Below are positions 6,995-15,646 of a stretch of DNA of 22,686 nt, piece by piece. The DNA lies in NCBI GenBank assembly GCA_035296965.1, contig DATGZX010000058.1, forward strand, positions 1-22,686. Reading direction: 5' to 3'. The translations under genes were made by a program, and so were the position numbers. Each line of letters begins with the position of its first letter. Position 1 is the first letter of the stretch. The stretch comes from DATGZX01 sp035296965 (GTDB taxonomy: Bacteria > Planctomycetota > Planctomycetia > Gemmatales > Gemmataceae). The notes beneath the pieces were generated by a model that saw only the letters and a program-made list of their open reading frames with translations, searched no databases and had not been told where the DNA came from.

Positions 6995-7978
6995 CTATCT
7001 CCCCGTGTAGATGCAGCCGCGCAATTGGCTGCCTTGCTGGGGAATGAGCTGCAGCAGGTCTTCCACTTCGGGGGATTGGGCTTCGGCGGCCTGGAGCACG
7101 AGATAGACTGCATCACAAGCCGAGCCGAGGGCAACCACGTCGGGCCGGCCATCCCAGCGGGCGGCGGTGACAAGTACCCAGTCGTAACGCGCGCGCAAGT
7201 GTCTCAGAACAGAGCGCATCGCTTGACCGGTGAGTGGATTGCGTTGCCCTTCGTGCGGCCTTCCCGCCGTTAGAGCGTACAGGTTCTCCAGCCCTGTTTC
7301 TTGCACAGCGCGTTGCAAAGACGCCGTCCCGGCGAGGACATCACAAAGCCCCGGCGTCAAAGACAGGCCCAGTTGTTCTGCCACCGCTGCCTGCTGCGTG
7401 TTCGCATCCACGATGGCGACACACTTGCCCTGCTCTGCCCAGGTCACCCCCAGGTTCAACGTGACCGTCGCCGCGTCGATCCCAGGAATGGCCGCCGTGA
7501 AGAGAAGCACCTGGGGCTGCCCCGCCGGGAGCTGTGCCGCCAGGGCAGAGACAAGCGCACGGTACTGTTCACTGAGAGGGTGATCGGGCTGATGCAAAGC
7601 GATGACTTCGGGAGAGAAACGCTCCTGCGGCCGTGCCGGGGGCGAGATCTCCCGTGGCAAGGCGAGAAATGCCACGCTGCTGATGGCCGGTGCTTCCTCG
7701 TGAGCCGCCGCTTCGACGATCGGCTGGGCTGGTGCGCTGGCCGCCTTGTGCTGGGCGTTGCGACTCTTGATTGCCGGCTGGCTCAGCGAGGCAAGGACGG
7801 AAGGCGATCCCTCGAGGCGGCCCCGGCCGCCGCCCACCTCGATGAAGTGGATTTCTTCGCTCTCTTCCGCGCCGCGAGCAGGCTCGTCCGCCAGGAAGGC
7901 CCGGGGCGCCGGTACATTCGCGGTGAGCTGTTCGCGCGTCAAGTCGGCCTTTCGGAGCGCGTCGCGAATCCTTGGCAT
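6995..7978 (-). CDS. CpsD/BY-kinase-like ATPase with degenerate P-loop (exopolysaccharide-associated)
   Basis: A 327-residue protein starting MPRIRDALRKAD, the usual opening of CpsD/CapB-like proteins linked to exopolysaccharide export. This decides the start at 7978, where GAGGGA (7983-7988) precedes the ATG. A variable linker (20-115) is followed by HPLSEQYRAL (133-142), the conserved entry to the BY-kinase/MinD-like fold. The expected Walker A (PGEGKT-type) is PGIDAATV at 165-172, with no lysine. Walker A' reads AIVDAN around D191. No C-terminal tyrosine cluster is present. Nucleotide hydrolysis is therefore doubtful, and it may be a regulatory or structural homologue. It lies 150 bp downstream of the ExeA-type ATPase gene. 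Confidence 0.7.
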   Translation of the reverse strand: MPRIRDALRKADLTREQLTANVPAPRAFLADEPARGAEESEEIHFIEVGGGRGRLEGSPSVLASLSQPAIKSRNAQHKAASAPAQPIVEAAAHEEAPAISSVAFLALPREISPPARPQERFSPEVIALHQPDHPLSEQYRALVSALAAQLPAGQPQVLLFTAAIPGIDAATVTLNLGVTWAEQGKCVAIVDANTQQAAVAEQLGLSLTPGLCDVLAGTASLQRAVQETGLENLYALTAGRPHEGQRNPLTGQAMRSVLRHLRARYDWVLVTAARWDGRPDVVALGSACDAVYLVLQAAEAQSPEVEDLLQLIPQQGSQLRGCIYTGR

Positions 7979-8128
7979 GATGTCCCTCAGGGCCCGTGTA
8001 CGCCTGTTCGATCGCGTCCGGGCCCATTCTGTTTCGTAGAAACTCTTGGGTCTGATCCGGCACCGCCTGGGATTCACGAAGCAGCTCCGCCGCTCGGTTC
8101 AACCCCGAACCGGGCGCACCTGGGCAAG

Positions 8129-9148
8129 TTATGCGGGCCGTCGCGGAGGCGTGAACAGGCGGCGTGACCGACCTGGGTCTTTCAGGAGGTTGGCATGGGG
8201 ACCATGGTCAACCTTCGCATCGTCCTCCAGTATCAGCATCGGCTGAGTCGAGGGCTCGGCTTCGGGCTCAATTGCATCATTCTCGCACGACATTTCGGAA
8301 GCCGCCCCGTTCATTTCTCCATCCTTGCCTGCACCGTCCTCGGCAAGCCCCAGAACGGCCAGGGCCTCCAAGGCCGCTTCCACATCCACCAGATTCGCAC
8401 CCGCGCTCTGCGCCAGCGTTAGCGCGTGATGCGCAGCTTGGTTGAGCAGCCGAGGTATGCCGCCCGTGGCGCGGACAAGCACCTCCAGCGCCTCATCGGA
8501 GATGATGTCTTCAGGTCTTCCACCTGCCGTGCGCAATCGATGGACCAGATAGTCGGCCCCCTCGTGCAATCCAAGGCACTCCAGCCGCACACGGACGGCG
8601 AGGCGTTGATTGAAACAGGCCACGGCAGCCAATTGCAGCGTCTCCAGAATCGCAGGCAACGCCAGCAAGATCACCTGAATCGCCTTACCCTGCGTACCTT
8701 CCAGGTTTCCCAGGAGGCGCAATTCTTCCAAGAGGTCGGGAGTCAACTCCTGTGCCTCGTCGACGATCAAAACGGTCCGTCGCCGCGCTTCGTAATTCTT
8801 GAGCGCCAGCTCGGTGAGCGCTAGACGCAGCTCCTGTTCACTCTTGCCTTCAAAGGGCAAAGACAAATCGTACAGGATGGCCTGAAGCAACGCCGTGCGG
8901 TCACGGAAATGGCAGTTGACGAGGAAGACGCTGCTGACGTTTTCTTGCAGCCTGTCGAGCAGGCACTGGCCAATCGTTGTCTTGCCGGTGCCGGGGTCGC
9001 CGACGAGGAGAGCCAGGCCTTCTTCCGCCTCGACGGCGTCCAGCAGTTGAGCCAGGGCACGTTCGTAGCTGGTCGCCGGGTAATAGAACTCACTGTCGGC
9101 AATGGGCCGAAACGGCCGCTGTCGCAAGCCGAAATGGCTTTCGTACAT
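8129..9148 (-). CDS. AAA ATPase, GspA/ExeA or XrtA-associated type
   Basis: A 339-residue protein opening with MYESHFGLRQRPF, typical of the ExeA/GspA family. Walker A GDPGTGKTT is at 50-58 with K56. Walker B LIVDEAQEL ends the strand at D130/E131. A helical lid with TGGIPRLLN lies in the second half. The last about 65 residues are acidic and low in complexity. Relatives energise assembly of secretion or exopolysaccharide machinery and commonly sit beside a CpsD-like kinase, as here. AAAGG precedes the ATG. No peptidoglycan-binding domain is visible, unlike full GspA. Confidence 0.85.
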   Translation of the reverse strand: MYESHFGLRQRPFRPIADSEFYYPATSYERALAQLLDAVEAEEGLALLVGDPGTGKTTIGQCLLDRLQENVSSVFLVNCHFRDRTALLQAILYDLSLPFEGKSEQELRLALTELALKNYEARRRTVLIVDEAQELTPDLLEELRLLGNLEGTQGKAIQVILLALPAILETLQLAAVACFNQRLAVRVRLECLGLHEGADYLVHRLRTAGGRPEDIISDEALEVLVRATGGIPRLLNQAAHHALTLAQSAGANLVDVEAALEALAVLGLAEDGAGKDGEMNGAASEMSCENDAIEPEAEPSTQPMLILEDDAKVDHGPHANLLKDPGRSRRLFTPPRRPA

Positions 9149-9284
9149 CGTAACCTTTCCCCCCAGGCGGCGCGCACGCTAACAGACCCCCATCGGACTC
9201 ATCGGCTGCCCAGAGGAGGGACTTGAGAGGAACTGAGGATGATGGTATGCCACTCGATTTTGGCAGGTGTTTTCTGTTCTCCGC

Positions 9285-9347
9285 TCACCCGGCTCCTTGC
9301 GGCGCCCGGCTCGCCAGGCGAGCCGAGCCCCGTAAGAGGCCGGGTGA
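9285..9347. repeat. Nested palindrome between minus-strand genes
   Basis: The outer arms TCACCCGGC (9285-9293) and GCCGGGTGA (9339-9347) enclose a tight inner hairpin, GGCTCGCC-A-GGCGAGCC (9308-9324). The structure lies just downstream of the subtilase-like gene (stop at 9390) and upstream of the ATPase gene, so it could separate the two transcripts. No T-run is present. Its form suggests a REP-type dispersed element, but only one copy is seen here. Confidence 0.55.
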
Positions 9348-9389
9348 AGGACAGAGGTTCGCAGTGCCACAGCAGCATTAGCGTGGAAC

Positions 9390-12050
9390 TTACTTGGCTG
9401 GAACTGCCCCCGGTGCAGGCGCGCGCAAGATTTTGCCCGGATTCCCAAAGACGCTTTGCAGCAGGTAGTTCACCGGTACGCGTGCGCTCAGCGCATCGGC
9501 AGCAACGCCTGCCGCAAACGCGGTGGCGATTCCGCTGCCTGCCGTCGCGTTCACTCCGCCCGCACCCAGATCCAGCGCGCCGGGACTCAAGACATCGGGC
9601 TTGGCGTGAAGGGCTTGCCCCAGAGCCGGCCCGCCCGTGCAATCTGCCGCCGGTTGACCGGAAGGATCCGCGGCACCGACACTGACTACTTGGTGCGCAT
9701 CTGCCGGCATGCCCAGGCTGCCCAGATTGGTGGAATAGTCGAGAAAGATTGGCCGACCCTGCGCCCGCACTTGCGGATCCAGCATATTCACGAAAATGCG
9801 CGGCTGGACTTCCCAGAGCGTTGCCAAACTGGGTAGCGTGGCCACATCCGCCGGTCGAATGCCCCGCGGTATCCTTCCCTCGACGCGCAACGCATAGCGG
9901 CCGGGTTGGTCGACGGTAAACTCCACCGTCTGCTCATACGTCGCACTGGTTGGGCTGCTCGCCAAACGCAACGGCAGCCCTTGGGAGCGAGCGACAACCT
10001 GCAAATCGTCCGCCGGCAGCCGCTTCCCGGAAGGATCGCGTTGCTGCAAGACGGTGAGATGCAGATCAGCCAAAGGCACTCGATAATGATCTTCCTGCAA
10101 ACCCGAGAAAGTGGGGTCGTGCGGCTCCCGCCATTGCACGCTGACTCGAATCTTTCCCCTCGGAATCTCAGGGCTTTCTTTTCCGGACAATGGCTGCCAG
10201 CCGAGGAAATTCAGCTCCGAGGTCCACCGGCTAGCGGGGAGAGGAGTGCCGGGAGGCGCGAACTCCATGACGCCGTTTCCGTCGGCATCCCGGAACACGC
10301 CGGCCCACGTTTGTCCCGCGGTGTTTCCTACCGACTGGAACCACAAGGGAGGCTGCAGCGGCTGGCCGTCGAAATAGCGGCTCAGCGGGTTGCTTCCGTC
10401 CACCGCGTAGCCGTCACTCCACATCAGTTCGCAGGCCACCACCTGGATTCCCCCGAGCTTGCGCAAGTCCTGCACGAGGTCCAGGAAACGTTGCTGGCGC
10501 GCTTGCTGCTTCCGATTCTGGGCGTCGAGCTCTGCCTGCTTTTGGAAATACGCTTCGCGTTTTTGTACAGTCGCCGGGTCTTGCCCGAAGTTATCGAGGA
10601 CCGCGCGGCGCTCTTCGAGCAGTTTACCGCGAAGGACGTCGAGCCGTTCATTTTCGCCTGCCAGCTCGTCGCGGCGCTGCTGCAAGCAACCCGAGTGGAA
10701 TGTTTCGCCGCGGATATAGCGAACGATCGATTGGAGTTGGTACGGCGACTCGCGGTCAATGCGAATCAAGGTAAGTTCGACTTCCGGGGCGACCAGGGAC
10801 AATGCCAAAGCGGCCTGCGTCCCGTGGCCGATGGCCTGGCCATCGTCGGGGGCGGGGCTCGGCCCGATCTCGGGATTGCACTCCGCGGTGAGATCGATGT
10901 ACTTGGTTTTCACCGGCAAGCGTTTGCCTACGAACTGTTGGAAACCCCGGAAATCGGCGTCGATAATCGCCACGCGTACGCCCCGGCCCAGCGAACGCTG
11001 GCCTTTTCCCAAGCCGGCTGCCTGCAATGCCTGGGCCGCCGTCTCTGCCTGGCGCGCGGACACCGGCTGCGCCAGGGCAGGACGCGGCAAGCGAACCGAC
11101 GTGACAAAAGGCTGCCTCGCCAAGATGGGCGCCTGGTTCGCGGGCGCCGTCACCGTGACGATGGGACCCATATTACCTTCGACCAGTAAGCCATGAGCGA
11201 CGGTCGTCAGGGCACGCTCCCAGGTAAAGTCGATTCCGTCCGGAGGCACCGCCAGGATCACCTCCATGCGCACGACTCTATCCTGCCCGACCAGGGCACG
11301 AAGATCGGGACCGATCTTCTGCAGGTACTGTTGCTCGCGGGGCACTGATGGCGCCGCCGGCAATTCCTTTGTAGCAACAACGCCGGCCGGTTCGGGAATG
11401 ACTTCGATGATCTCTACCGGCCACGCATTCCGAATGGGCAAAGGCAATTCCGCCACCGCCACGCTGGGCACAAGCCAGCCGCTCGATTGCCAACGCAGGT
11501 CCGTCAGCAGTCGTCCGACTTGGTCCGCCGGAACGGTTCCGATCAGGTGCGTGTAGTCTCGATGGTCGTAACCGACCGCTTCCTTGAAGCCGAGCGGCTC
11601 AAGCAGTCCGACGACCTGATCCTTCAGGAGGCGCTGCCTCTCCGTGGTGAAAAGGCGCTCCAACACCAGTTCCACCTTGACTCGGCTCCCGGCTTCCGCC
11701 GGCAGTTGATAGCCTGACGGAAGCAGCAGGATCGTCTGAACCCGGTGATCCTTGAGGATCTTGCGGGCATTGGCAGAGGCGATCGTGCCGGTCATCCGGG
11801 TCACGTCGGTATTAAGGGCCTGGTCGTCAGGCCCGGCATCCTTCTTGAACCCAATCGACTTGAGGTATCGCGTCATGGTCAGGAACTGAGCGATGTGCTC
11901 GTTCTGTCCACCGGGAATCGCGTAGCGAATCTCGACCTTGTATTCTGGAGGCGGGGGCGGGGCGGCCGGCTGAGCGTGCGCCGAGTTCCAGCCAGCGCCC
12001 GCAAGCAGGCAAAAACTCAGGAAAGTCCTTCGTATCAGAGCGCGCATCAT
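9390..12050 (-). CDS. Secreted subtilisin-like (S8) protein, probably catalytically inactive
   Basis: An 886-residue exported protein. A signal peptide spans about 1-26 (MMRALIRRTF..., cleavage after AHA). The first 330 residues are a proline-rich start followed by mixed alpha/beta repeats. An S8-like fold follows: Asp motif VAIIDADF (D364), His motif IGHGTQ (H409), an oxyanion-type SVGN (N576) and a C-terminal GSGIATAFAAG (838-848). In active enzymes the last motif reads GTSxA. Here the serine position is glycine (G840), with a serine one residue earlier. A highly charged coiled coil (about 455-530) is inserted between the His and Asn motifs, and a beta-rich insertion (about 620-760) follows. 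GAGG precedes the ATG at 12050. Confidence 0.75.
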   Translation of the reverse strand: MMRALIRRTFLSFCLLAGAGWNSAHAQPAAPPPPPEYKVEIRYAIPGGQNEHIAQFLTMTRYLKSIGFKKDAGPDDQALNTDVTRMTGTIASANARKILKDHRVQTILLLPSGYQLPAEAGSRVKVELVLERLFTTERQRLLKDQVVGLLEPLGFKEAVGYDHRDYTHLIGTVPADQVGRLLTDLRWQSSGWLVPSVAVAELPLPIRNAWPVEIIEVIPEPAGVVATKELPAAPSVPREQQYLQKIGPDLRALVGQDRVVRMEVILAVPPDGIDFTWERALTTVAHGLLVEGNMGPIVTVTAPANQAPILARQPFVTSVRLPRPALAQPVSARQAETAAQALQAAGLGKGQRSLGRGVRVAIIDADFRGFQQFVGKRLPVKTKYIDLTAECNPEIGPSPAPDDGQAIGHGTQAALALSLVAPEVELTLIRIDRESPYQLQSIVRYIRGETFHSGCLQQRRDELAGENERLDVLRGKLLEERRAVLDNFGQDPATVQKREAYFQKQAELDAQNRKQQARQQRFLDLVQDLRKLGGIQVVACELMWSDGYAVDGSNPLSRYFDGQPLQPPLWFQSVGNTAGQTWAGVFRDADGNGVMEFAPPGTPLPASRWTSELNFLGWQPLSGKESPEIPRGKIRVSVQWREPHDPTFSGLQEDHYRVPLADLHLTVLQQRDPSGKRLPADDLQVVARSQGLPLRLASSPTSATYEQTVEFTVDQPGRYALRVEGRIPRGIRPADVATLPSLATLWEVQPRIFVNMLDPQVRAQGRPIFLDYSTNLGSLGMPADAHQVVSVGAADPSGQPAADCTGGPALGQALHAKPDVLSPGALDLGAGGVNATAGSGIATAFAAGVAADALSARVPVNYLLQSVFGNPGKILRAPAPGAVPAK

Positions 12051-12288
12051 GGCGGTAAGCCTCGGAGGTGCAATCGTATCAATGCCCGTTTATTGGAAAT
12101 TGTCTCACTCGGAGATCCAGGAGGGCAAGAGGAAGGCTGCCCAAGTATGCCACGTGCGCCGGCCAAAAACGGCCTTGCAAGCCAGGCTCACGTGGGCGAA
12201 AGTGAGAAACCGGCTCCTGTGGACAACGGTTGCGCGCGGGTTGCCGAGGGCGCCGAGAGCGCGCGACATAAGGGATTTGGCGGAAACG

Positions 12289-13080
12289 ATGATGTCTTTC
12301 GCAGAACAGGTCGCGGTCGTGACAGGAGCATCCAGCGGCATCGGCTGGGAGCTAGCGCAAACGCTTGCCGGGCGAGGATGCCGGGTCGGCTTGATCGCCC
12401 GGCGCAAGGATAAACTCGAGGCGCTGGCCCAGGAAATACGCCAGGCAGGCGGACAGGTCAGCCTCGCCCCGGCCGACGTCGGCAACCGGGAGGAGACGAA
12501 CGCTGCCATCCGGCAAATTGCCGGGGAGCTTGGGCCGGTCGATCTGCTCATCGCGAATGCGGGGGTCGGCATGCCGACCGTTGTCAAGCCGCTCAACACC
12601 GCGCACATCGAGAAGATGTGCCGGGTAAACTACCTGGGCGTCGTCTACGCCATCGAAAGCGTGCTGCCGGCGATGCTGGAGAGGGGCAAGGGGCATCTGG
12701 CAGCCGTGTCGAGCCTGGCCGCCTACAAAGGACTACCGGGGGAATCCGGCTACTGCGCCAGCAAGATCGCCGTCAACGTCTTCATGGAAGGCCTGCGCAT
12801 CCAGCTGCGCGGTCAAGGAATCAAGGTTTCCATCGTTTGTCCGGGATTTGTGCGCACGCCCATGACCGAGGTCAATGACTTCAAAATGCCCTGGGTTCTT
12901 GAGGCGGATGAAGCCGCCCGAAGGATCGTGCGTGCCCTCGAACGAGGCCGGGCAGTCTACGATTTCCCCTGGCAAACCAGCTTGCTCACCAAGATGACGC
13001 GCTGGCTCCCTGACTGGATGGTGGCCAGGAGTATGCAACAATACAACGAAGATCCGCCTTTTCCGCCCGAGACTTCTTGA
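12289..13080 (+). CDS. Classical short-chain dehydrogenase/reductase
   Basis: A 263-residue SDR with TGASSGIG at 12-19, IANAG at 88-92, a structural N114 in VNYLG, and the catalytic S141/S142, Y155 and K159 (YCASK). The frame is open back to 12049, but that extension is basic and unlike the family. I placed the start at the ATGATG of 12289-12294, directly before the first beta strand, preceded by GGCGGAA. The substrate cannot be read from the sequence. The C-terminal part (MTRWLPDWMV) resembles SDRs acting on lipids or ketones. It lies head-to-head with the subtilase-like gene, with a divergent promoter region of about 240 bp, and 20 bp upstream of hemD. Confidence 0.85.
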   Translation: MMSFAEQVAVVTGASSGIGWELAQTLAGRGCRVGLIARRKDKLEALAQEIRQAGGQVSLAPADVGNREETNAAIRQIAGELGPVDLLIANAGVGMPTVVKPLNTAHIEKMCRVNYLGVVYAIESVLPAMLERGKGHLAAVSSLAAYKGLPGESGYCASKIAVNVFMEGLRIQLRGQGIKVSIVCPGFVRTPMTEVNDFKMPWVLEADEAARRIVRALERGRAVYDFPWQTSLLTKMTRWLPDWMVARSMQQYNEDPPFPPETS

Positions 13081-13100
13081 GGCAACGAGGTAGCGAAAAC

Positions 13101-13916
13101 ATGACGGGTCCCCTGGCAGGCCGCACGGTGGCGCTCGCGGAAGGCCGGCAGCTGGAAGAGCTGGCTGAAATGCTCGAGAGAGAGGGAGCGACCGTGCTGC
13201 GCTGCCCCATGGTCAGCATTCTCGACACGCCGGACGAGCCTGCGGTTGTTGCTTGGCTACGGGAACTCATTGCCGATCGGTTCGATTACGTCGTGCTGAT
13301 GACCGGTGAAGCCCTGCGCCGGCTGTTGAGCTTCGCCCAGCGCGCTGGAGTGCACGACGGCGCCGTTGCCGCGCTGGCACGAACGCACACCTTGACGCGA
13401 GGTCCAAAACCGGTGCGGGCGCTCAAGGAAGTCGGCCTGACTCCAAGCACCGTGGCCGGTACGCCGACGACCGCCGGCGTGATTGCGACGCTGCGCCAGG
13501 AGCATCTTGCGGGCAAGACGGTGGGCGTCACGCTTTATGGTGAACCGAACCCGGCCCTGGTGGAGTTTCTGGAAGCTGCCGGAGCGCGGGCCAGAACAGT
13601 CATGCCCTATATCTATGCCGCCGCGGCGGACGGCGACCGCGTGGCGGACCTGATCGCGCGCCTGGCCCGTGGCGAGGTGGCAGTGCTGGTCTTCACAAGT
13701 TCGCCTCAGGTGGATCGGCTCTATGAGGTGGCCGCGGAGCGCGACCTGGAGAAAACACTACAAAGTGGATTAGACCAGACACGCGTAGCGGCGGTGGGCC
13801 CGGTCGTTGCCGAGACATTGCGCCACAAAGGCGCGCGTGTCGATATCTGCCCGGAGCAAGGTTTCGTCATGAAGAACCTGGTGCAGCACATCAAGCGGGT
13901 TCTTGGAGATCGGTAG
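13101..13916 (+). CDS. hemD: Uroporphyrinogen-III synthase
   Basis: A 271-residue HemD-family protein that closes hydroxymethylbilane into uroporphyrinogen III in tetrapyrrole synthesis. Family features include GRTVALAEGRQLEELAEML at the start (strand, then helix), DYVVLMTGEALR, TRGPKPVRALKEVGL, the mid-protein VGVTLYGEP, VLVFTSSPQVDRL and the C-terminal VAAVGPVVAETLRHKG followed by PEQG. HemD is poorly conserved, but this order of motifs is typical. The ATG at 13101 follows GAGG at 13087-13090. A TTG at 13077 would overlap the upstream gene and adds nine non-conserved residues. No other heme gene is in the window. Confidence 0.88.
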   Translation: MTGPLAGRTVALAEGRQLEELAEMLEREGATVLRCPMVSILDTPDEPAVVAWLRELIADRFDYVVLMTGEALRRLLSFAQRAGVHDGAVAALARTHTLTRGPKPVRALKEVGLTPSTVAGTPTTAGVIATLRQEHLAGKTVGVTLYGEPNPALVEFLEAAGARARTVMPYIYAAAADGDRVADLIARLARGEVAVLVFTSSPQVDRLYEVAAERDLEKTLQSGLDQTRVAAVGPVVAETLRHKGARVDICPEQGFVMKNLVQHIKRVLGDR

Positions 13917-13979
13917 TCGCATGCGGAGTTCGACTTGGTTTCTCCTTCACGCTTACGTTGGACTCGGCTTTGGGCTCGA

Positions 13980-14339
13980 CTATTTGGCGTAGTGGTCGGC
14001 TCCGAGAAAATGCAAAGACACATATGGCTCGTCCCCAACCACCCAGCTGTCGTGAGGCTCCGGAGGGATGTAGAACAAGTCGCCCGGCCGCAGTTCAACC
14101 ACTCGGCCATCTGCGAACGCCGCCGTGGCCACCCCCGACAGAACAAGCCCGATATGTTCGACCGAACAACGCTTCGTGCCTAGAGCGGGGCCAACGTGCA
14201 CGGACCAGCGCCAACCCGGCTGATAGGTCGCGCGTCCGAACGTCGAGCCAGCGATTCGGACAACCTCGAACCTGCCGAGGGTCATCTCGCGCACTTCGTC
14301 CGGCACGTCAAACCGTTTAAGAATGACGCCTGCATTCAT
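13980..14339 (-). CDS. Small cupin-domain protein
   Basis: A 119-residue single-domain beta barrel. The first cupin box is near CSVEHIGLVLSGVATAAF, and the second is near LRPGDLFYIPPEPHDSWVVG, with one likely metal histidine in each (SVEHIG and EPHDSW). A strong GGAGAG lies 6 nt before the ATG. The gene converges on hemD across 63 bp. Such small cupins may be sugar isomerases, dioxygenase-like enzymes or sensors; the substrate is unknown. An AT-rich stretch at 14380-14402 may hold its promoter. Confidence 0.75.
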   Translation of the reverse strand: MNAGVILKRFDVPDEVREMTLGRFEVVRIAGSTFGRATYQPGWRWSVHVGPALGTKRCSVEHIGLVLSGVATAAFADGRVVELRPGDLFYIPPEPHDSWVVGDEPYVSLHFLGADHYAK

Positions 14340-14439
14340 CCGCGCTCTCCGCTCTGCACCATGTGATCGACCGCCATAGTTTATTTCTTATTATCGTTTT
14401 TGAGCTCGTAACGGGAACTGTTAGCTTGGAGCAAGAATA

Positions 14440-14478
14440 GGGCCATCGTGCATTTCATGTCGAAATGCACAATGACCC
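14440..14478. repeat. Inverted-repeat element A (MITE/REP-like family)
   Basis: GGGCCATCGTGCATTTC (14440-14456) is followed by a 5-nt loop and GAAATGCACAATGACCC (14462-14478), which pair with two mismatches. Read in reverse, its left arm matches the right arm of element C at 16 of 17 positions. It lies 30 bp beyond the stop of the Uma2-family gene. Confidence 0.65.
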
Positions 14479-14507
14479 ATTGCCTGTTGATTTCCGTTCT
14501 TCCGTCG

Positions 14508-15137
14508 TCACTTCGTGCGCGCCGAGTCGAAGACTTCAGCGACGGCGACCGAAAAGTCGGGTCTCAAGATCGATGTGGCCGATTCGCCGCGCCGGTAGAT
14601 GCCAGCCTCCTCATAGGCGTTTTCGCGTAGCCGGAGGACCGTGATGGTTTCCGTTTGCGGGTTGACGATCCAGTATTCCGGAACATGGGCCTCGGCATAG
14701 TCGCTCCGTTTGTCCACAAGATCTCGTTTCGGCTCATCCTCGCTAACCACCTCCAGGACCAAGTCGGCGCCGAGCCAGAAACGGTCCTGCCGGCGCGGAT
14801 CAGCGGCCGAGAGGAACAGAAGAAGGTCGGGTTCGCGGAATTTGCCGGGCCTGATTTGCAACCGTAACGGGGCAAACTGGACATGTCCACCCTTTGGCTG
14901 CACCGCATGGAAAAAGGCAAGAAACAAGAATTGAAGCACGCTTTGGTGCTTGTCCGTGGGCATAGGTAGGACTTCCAGGAAACCATCGGTAAACTCGACC
15001 AGCCGATTGCTGTGGCCGGTCAGGACGAGATACTCTTCGTCGCTCCATGCTCCTTGACGCGGCAGGAGATCTTCGAGCACATCTTTCCATTCTTGGTTAG
15101 ACGGAAGGTCGGTTGAGGGCTGCGTTACGGTGGCCAT
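14508..15137 (-). CDS. Uma2-family (DUF820) PD-(D/E)XK nuclease-like protein
   Basis: A 209-residue Uma2-family protein. The nuclease-like core shows EFTDGFLEVLPMP (about 48-60), REPDLLLF around 101-108, DLVLEVVSEDEPKRD around 124-138, and YWIVNPQTETITVLRL further on. The D-x..-E-V-V-S-x..-K arrangement is the family's PD-(D/E)XK active site. These proteins occur in many copies in cyanobacteria and planctomycetes, and their cellular role is unclear. AAGGTGA precedes the ATG at 15137. The minus-strand transcript would end near element A. Confidence 0.85.
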   Translation of the reverse strand: MATVTQPSTDLPSNQEWKDVLEDLLPRQGAWSDEEYLVLTGHSNRLVEFTDGFLEVLPMPTDKHQSVLQFLFLAFFHAVQPKGGHVQFAPLRLQIRPGKFREPDLLLFLSAADPRRQDRFWLGADLVLEVVSEDEPKRDLVDKRSDYAEAHVPEYWIVNPQTETITVLRLRENAYEEAGIYRRGESATSILRPDFSVAVAEVFDSARTK

Positions 15138-15176
15138 GACTCACCTTCGATAGAGGTCATTCAATTCCACACTCAA

Positions 15177-15182
15177 TATAAT
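15177..15182 (+). promoter_or_regulatory. TATAAT -10-like hexamer upstream of the DUF4258 operon
   Basis: A perfect TATAAT lies between the divergent Uma2 and DUF4258 genes. No good -35 is seen 16-18 bp upstream. A transcript from here would carry a 5' leader of about 170 nt that includes element B. Confidence 0.25.
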
Positions 15183-15263
15183 CGGGGCCGAAGGTCTATG
15201 CTACGCGCCTCAGAACGCAGTGGCACAGAAGTTCCGGCGAGACGCTCTGGTCGTGGCGTGCAC

Positions 15264-15314
15264 GAGATACGGACCTTGTGCATTTCCTGGCGAAATCCAC
15301 GACGTCCATTTATC
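15264..15314. repeat. Inverted-repeat element B
   Basis: Arms of 23 nt at 15264-15286 and 15292-15314 match at 17 of 23 positions around a 5-nt loop. The inner GTGCATTTC is identical to element A, and the outer end (TTTATC) resembles element C. It lies 43 bp before the DUF4258 start, within the likely leader. Confidence 0.5.
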
Positions 15315-15356
15315 ACACCAAGCCAGTCGCGACGGCCAACCCGTAGGAGGATGCTG

Positions 15357-15644
15357 ATGGGGCAGCTGTTCGACACGATTCGGCGACTGGTCGCCGAAGA
15401 AAAGTATGTCGTCGGAGAGCACGCTTCCGAGCGACTGGATGAGCGCGGTATCATGGAGTGGCAGGTGGTCGCTGCACTGGAAGAAGGTGAGTTGATTGTC
15501 GAGCGGCCAGATGCGACTCCCAACCCTGCTGTGGAGGTGCGCGAATCCTTGCCGGATGGCACCGAGTTCAAGGCCGTTTGGTCTCAGCTGCGCCAGAGTG
15601 GTGTAGCCAAGTTGGTAACCGTCCATTTCTTCGACAGAGGTTAG
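15357..15644 (+). CDS. DUF4258 family small protein
   Basis: A 95-residue protein starting MGQLFDTIRRLVAEEKYVVG, followed by EHASERLDERGI, the characteristic [SE]-H-A-x-E-R-x-x-x-R-G-I motif of DUF4258. I chose the ATG at 15357 because TAGGAGG (15344-15350) is 6 nt away; an ATG at 15351 directly abuts that site. DUF4258 proteins have a small RelE/BrnT-like look and are often suspected toxins, paired with a short regulator. The next gene begins 2 nt after this stop, so the two form one unit. The toxin role is inferred only. Confidence 0.75.
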   Translation: MGQLFDTIRRLVAEEKYVVGEHASERLDERGIMEWQVVAALEEGELIVERPDATPNPAVEVRESLPDGTEFKAVWSQLRQSGVAKLVTVHFFDRG

Positions 15645-15646
15645 CC

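Noticed and set aside
7301..8167. A 288-codon plus-strand frame
   Set aside because: It is antisense to the CpsD-like gene, which has a proper start, a Shine-Dalgarno and recognisable motifs.
9906..11189. A 427-codon open frame on the plus strand
   Set aside because: It lies fully antisense within the subtilase-like gene, has no family motifs and is explained by high GC content.
12049..12288. An N-terminal extension of the SDR gene
   Set aside because: The extension is basic, not SDR-like, and overlaps the divergent promoter region; the Rossmann strand begins right after the ATG at 12289-12294.
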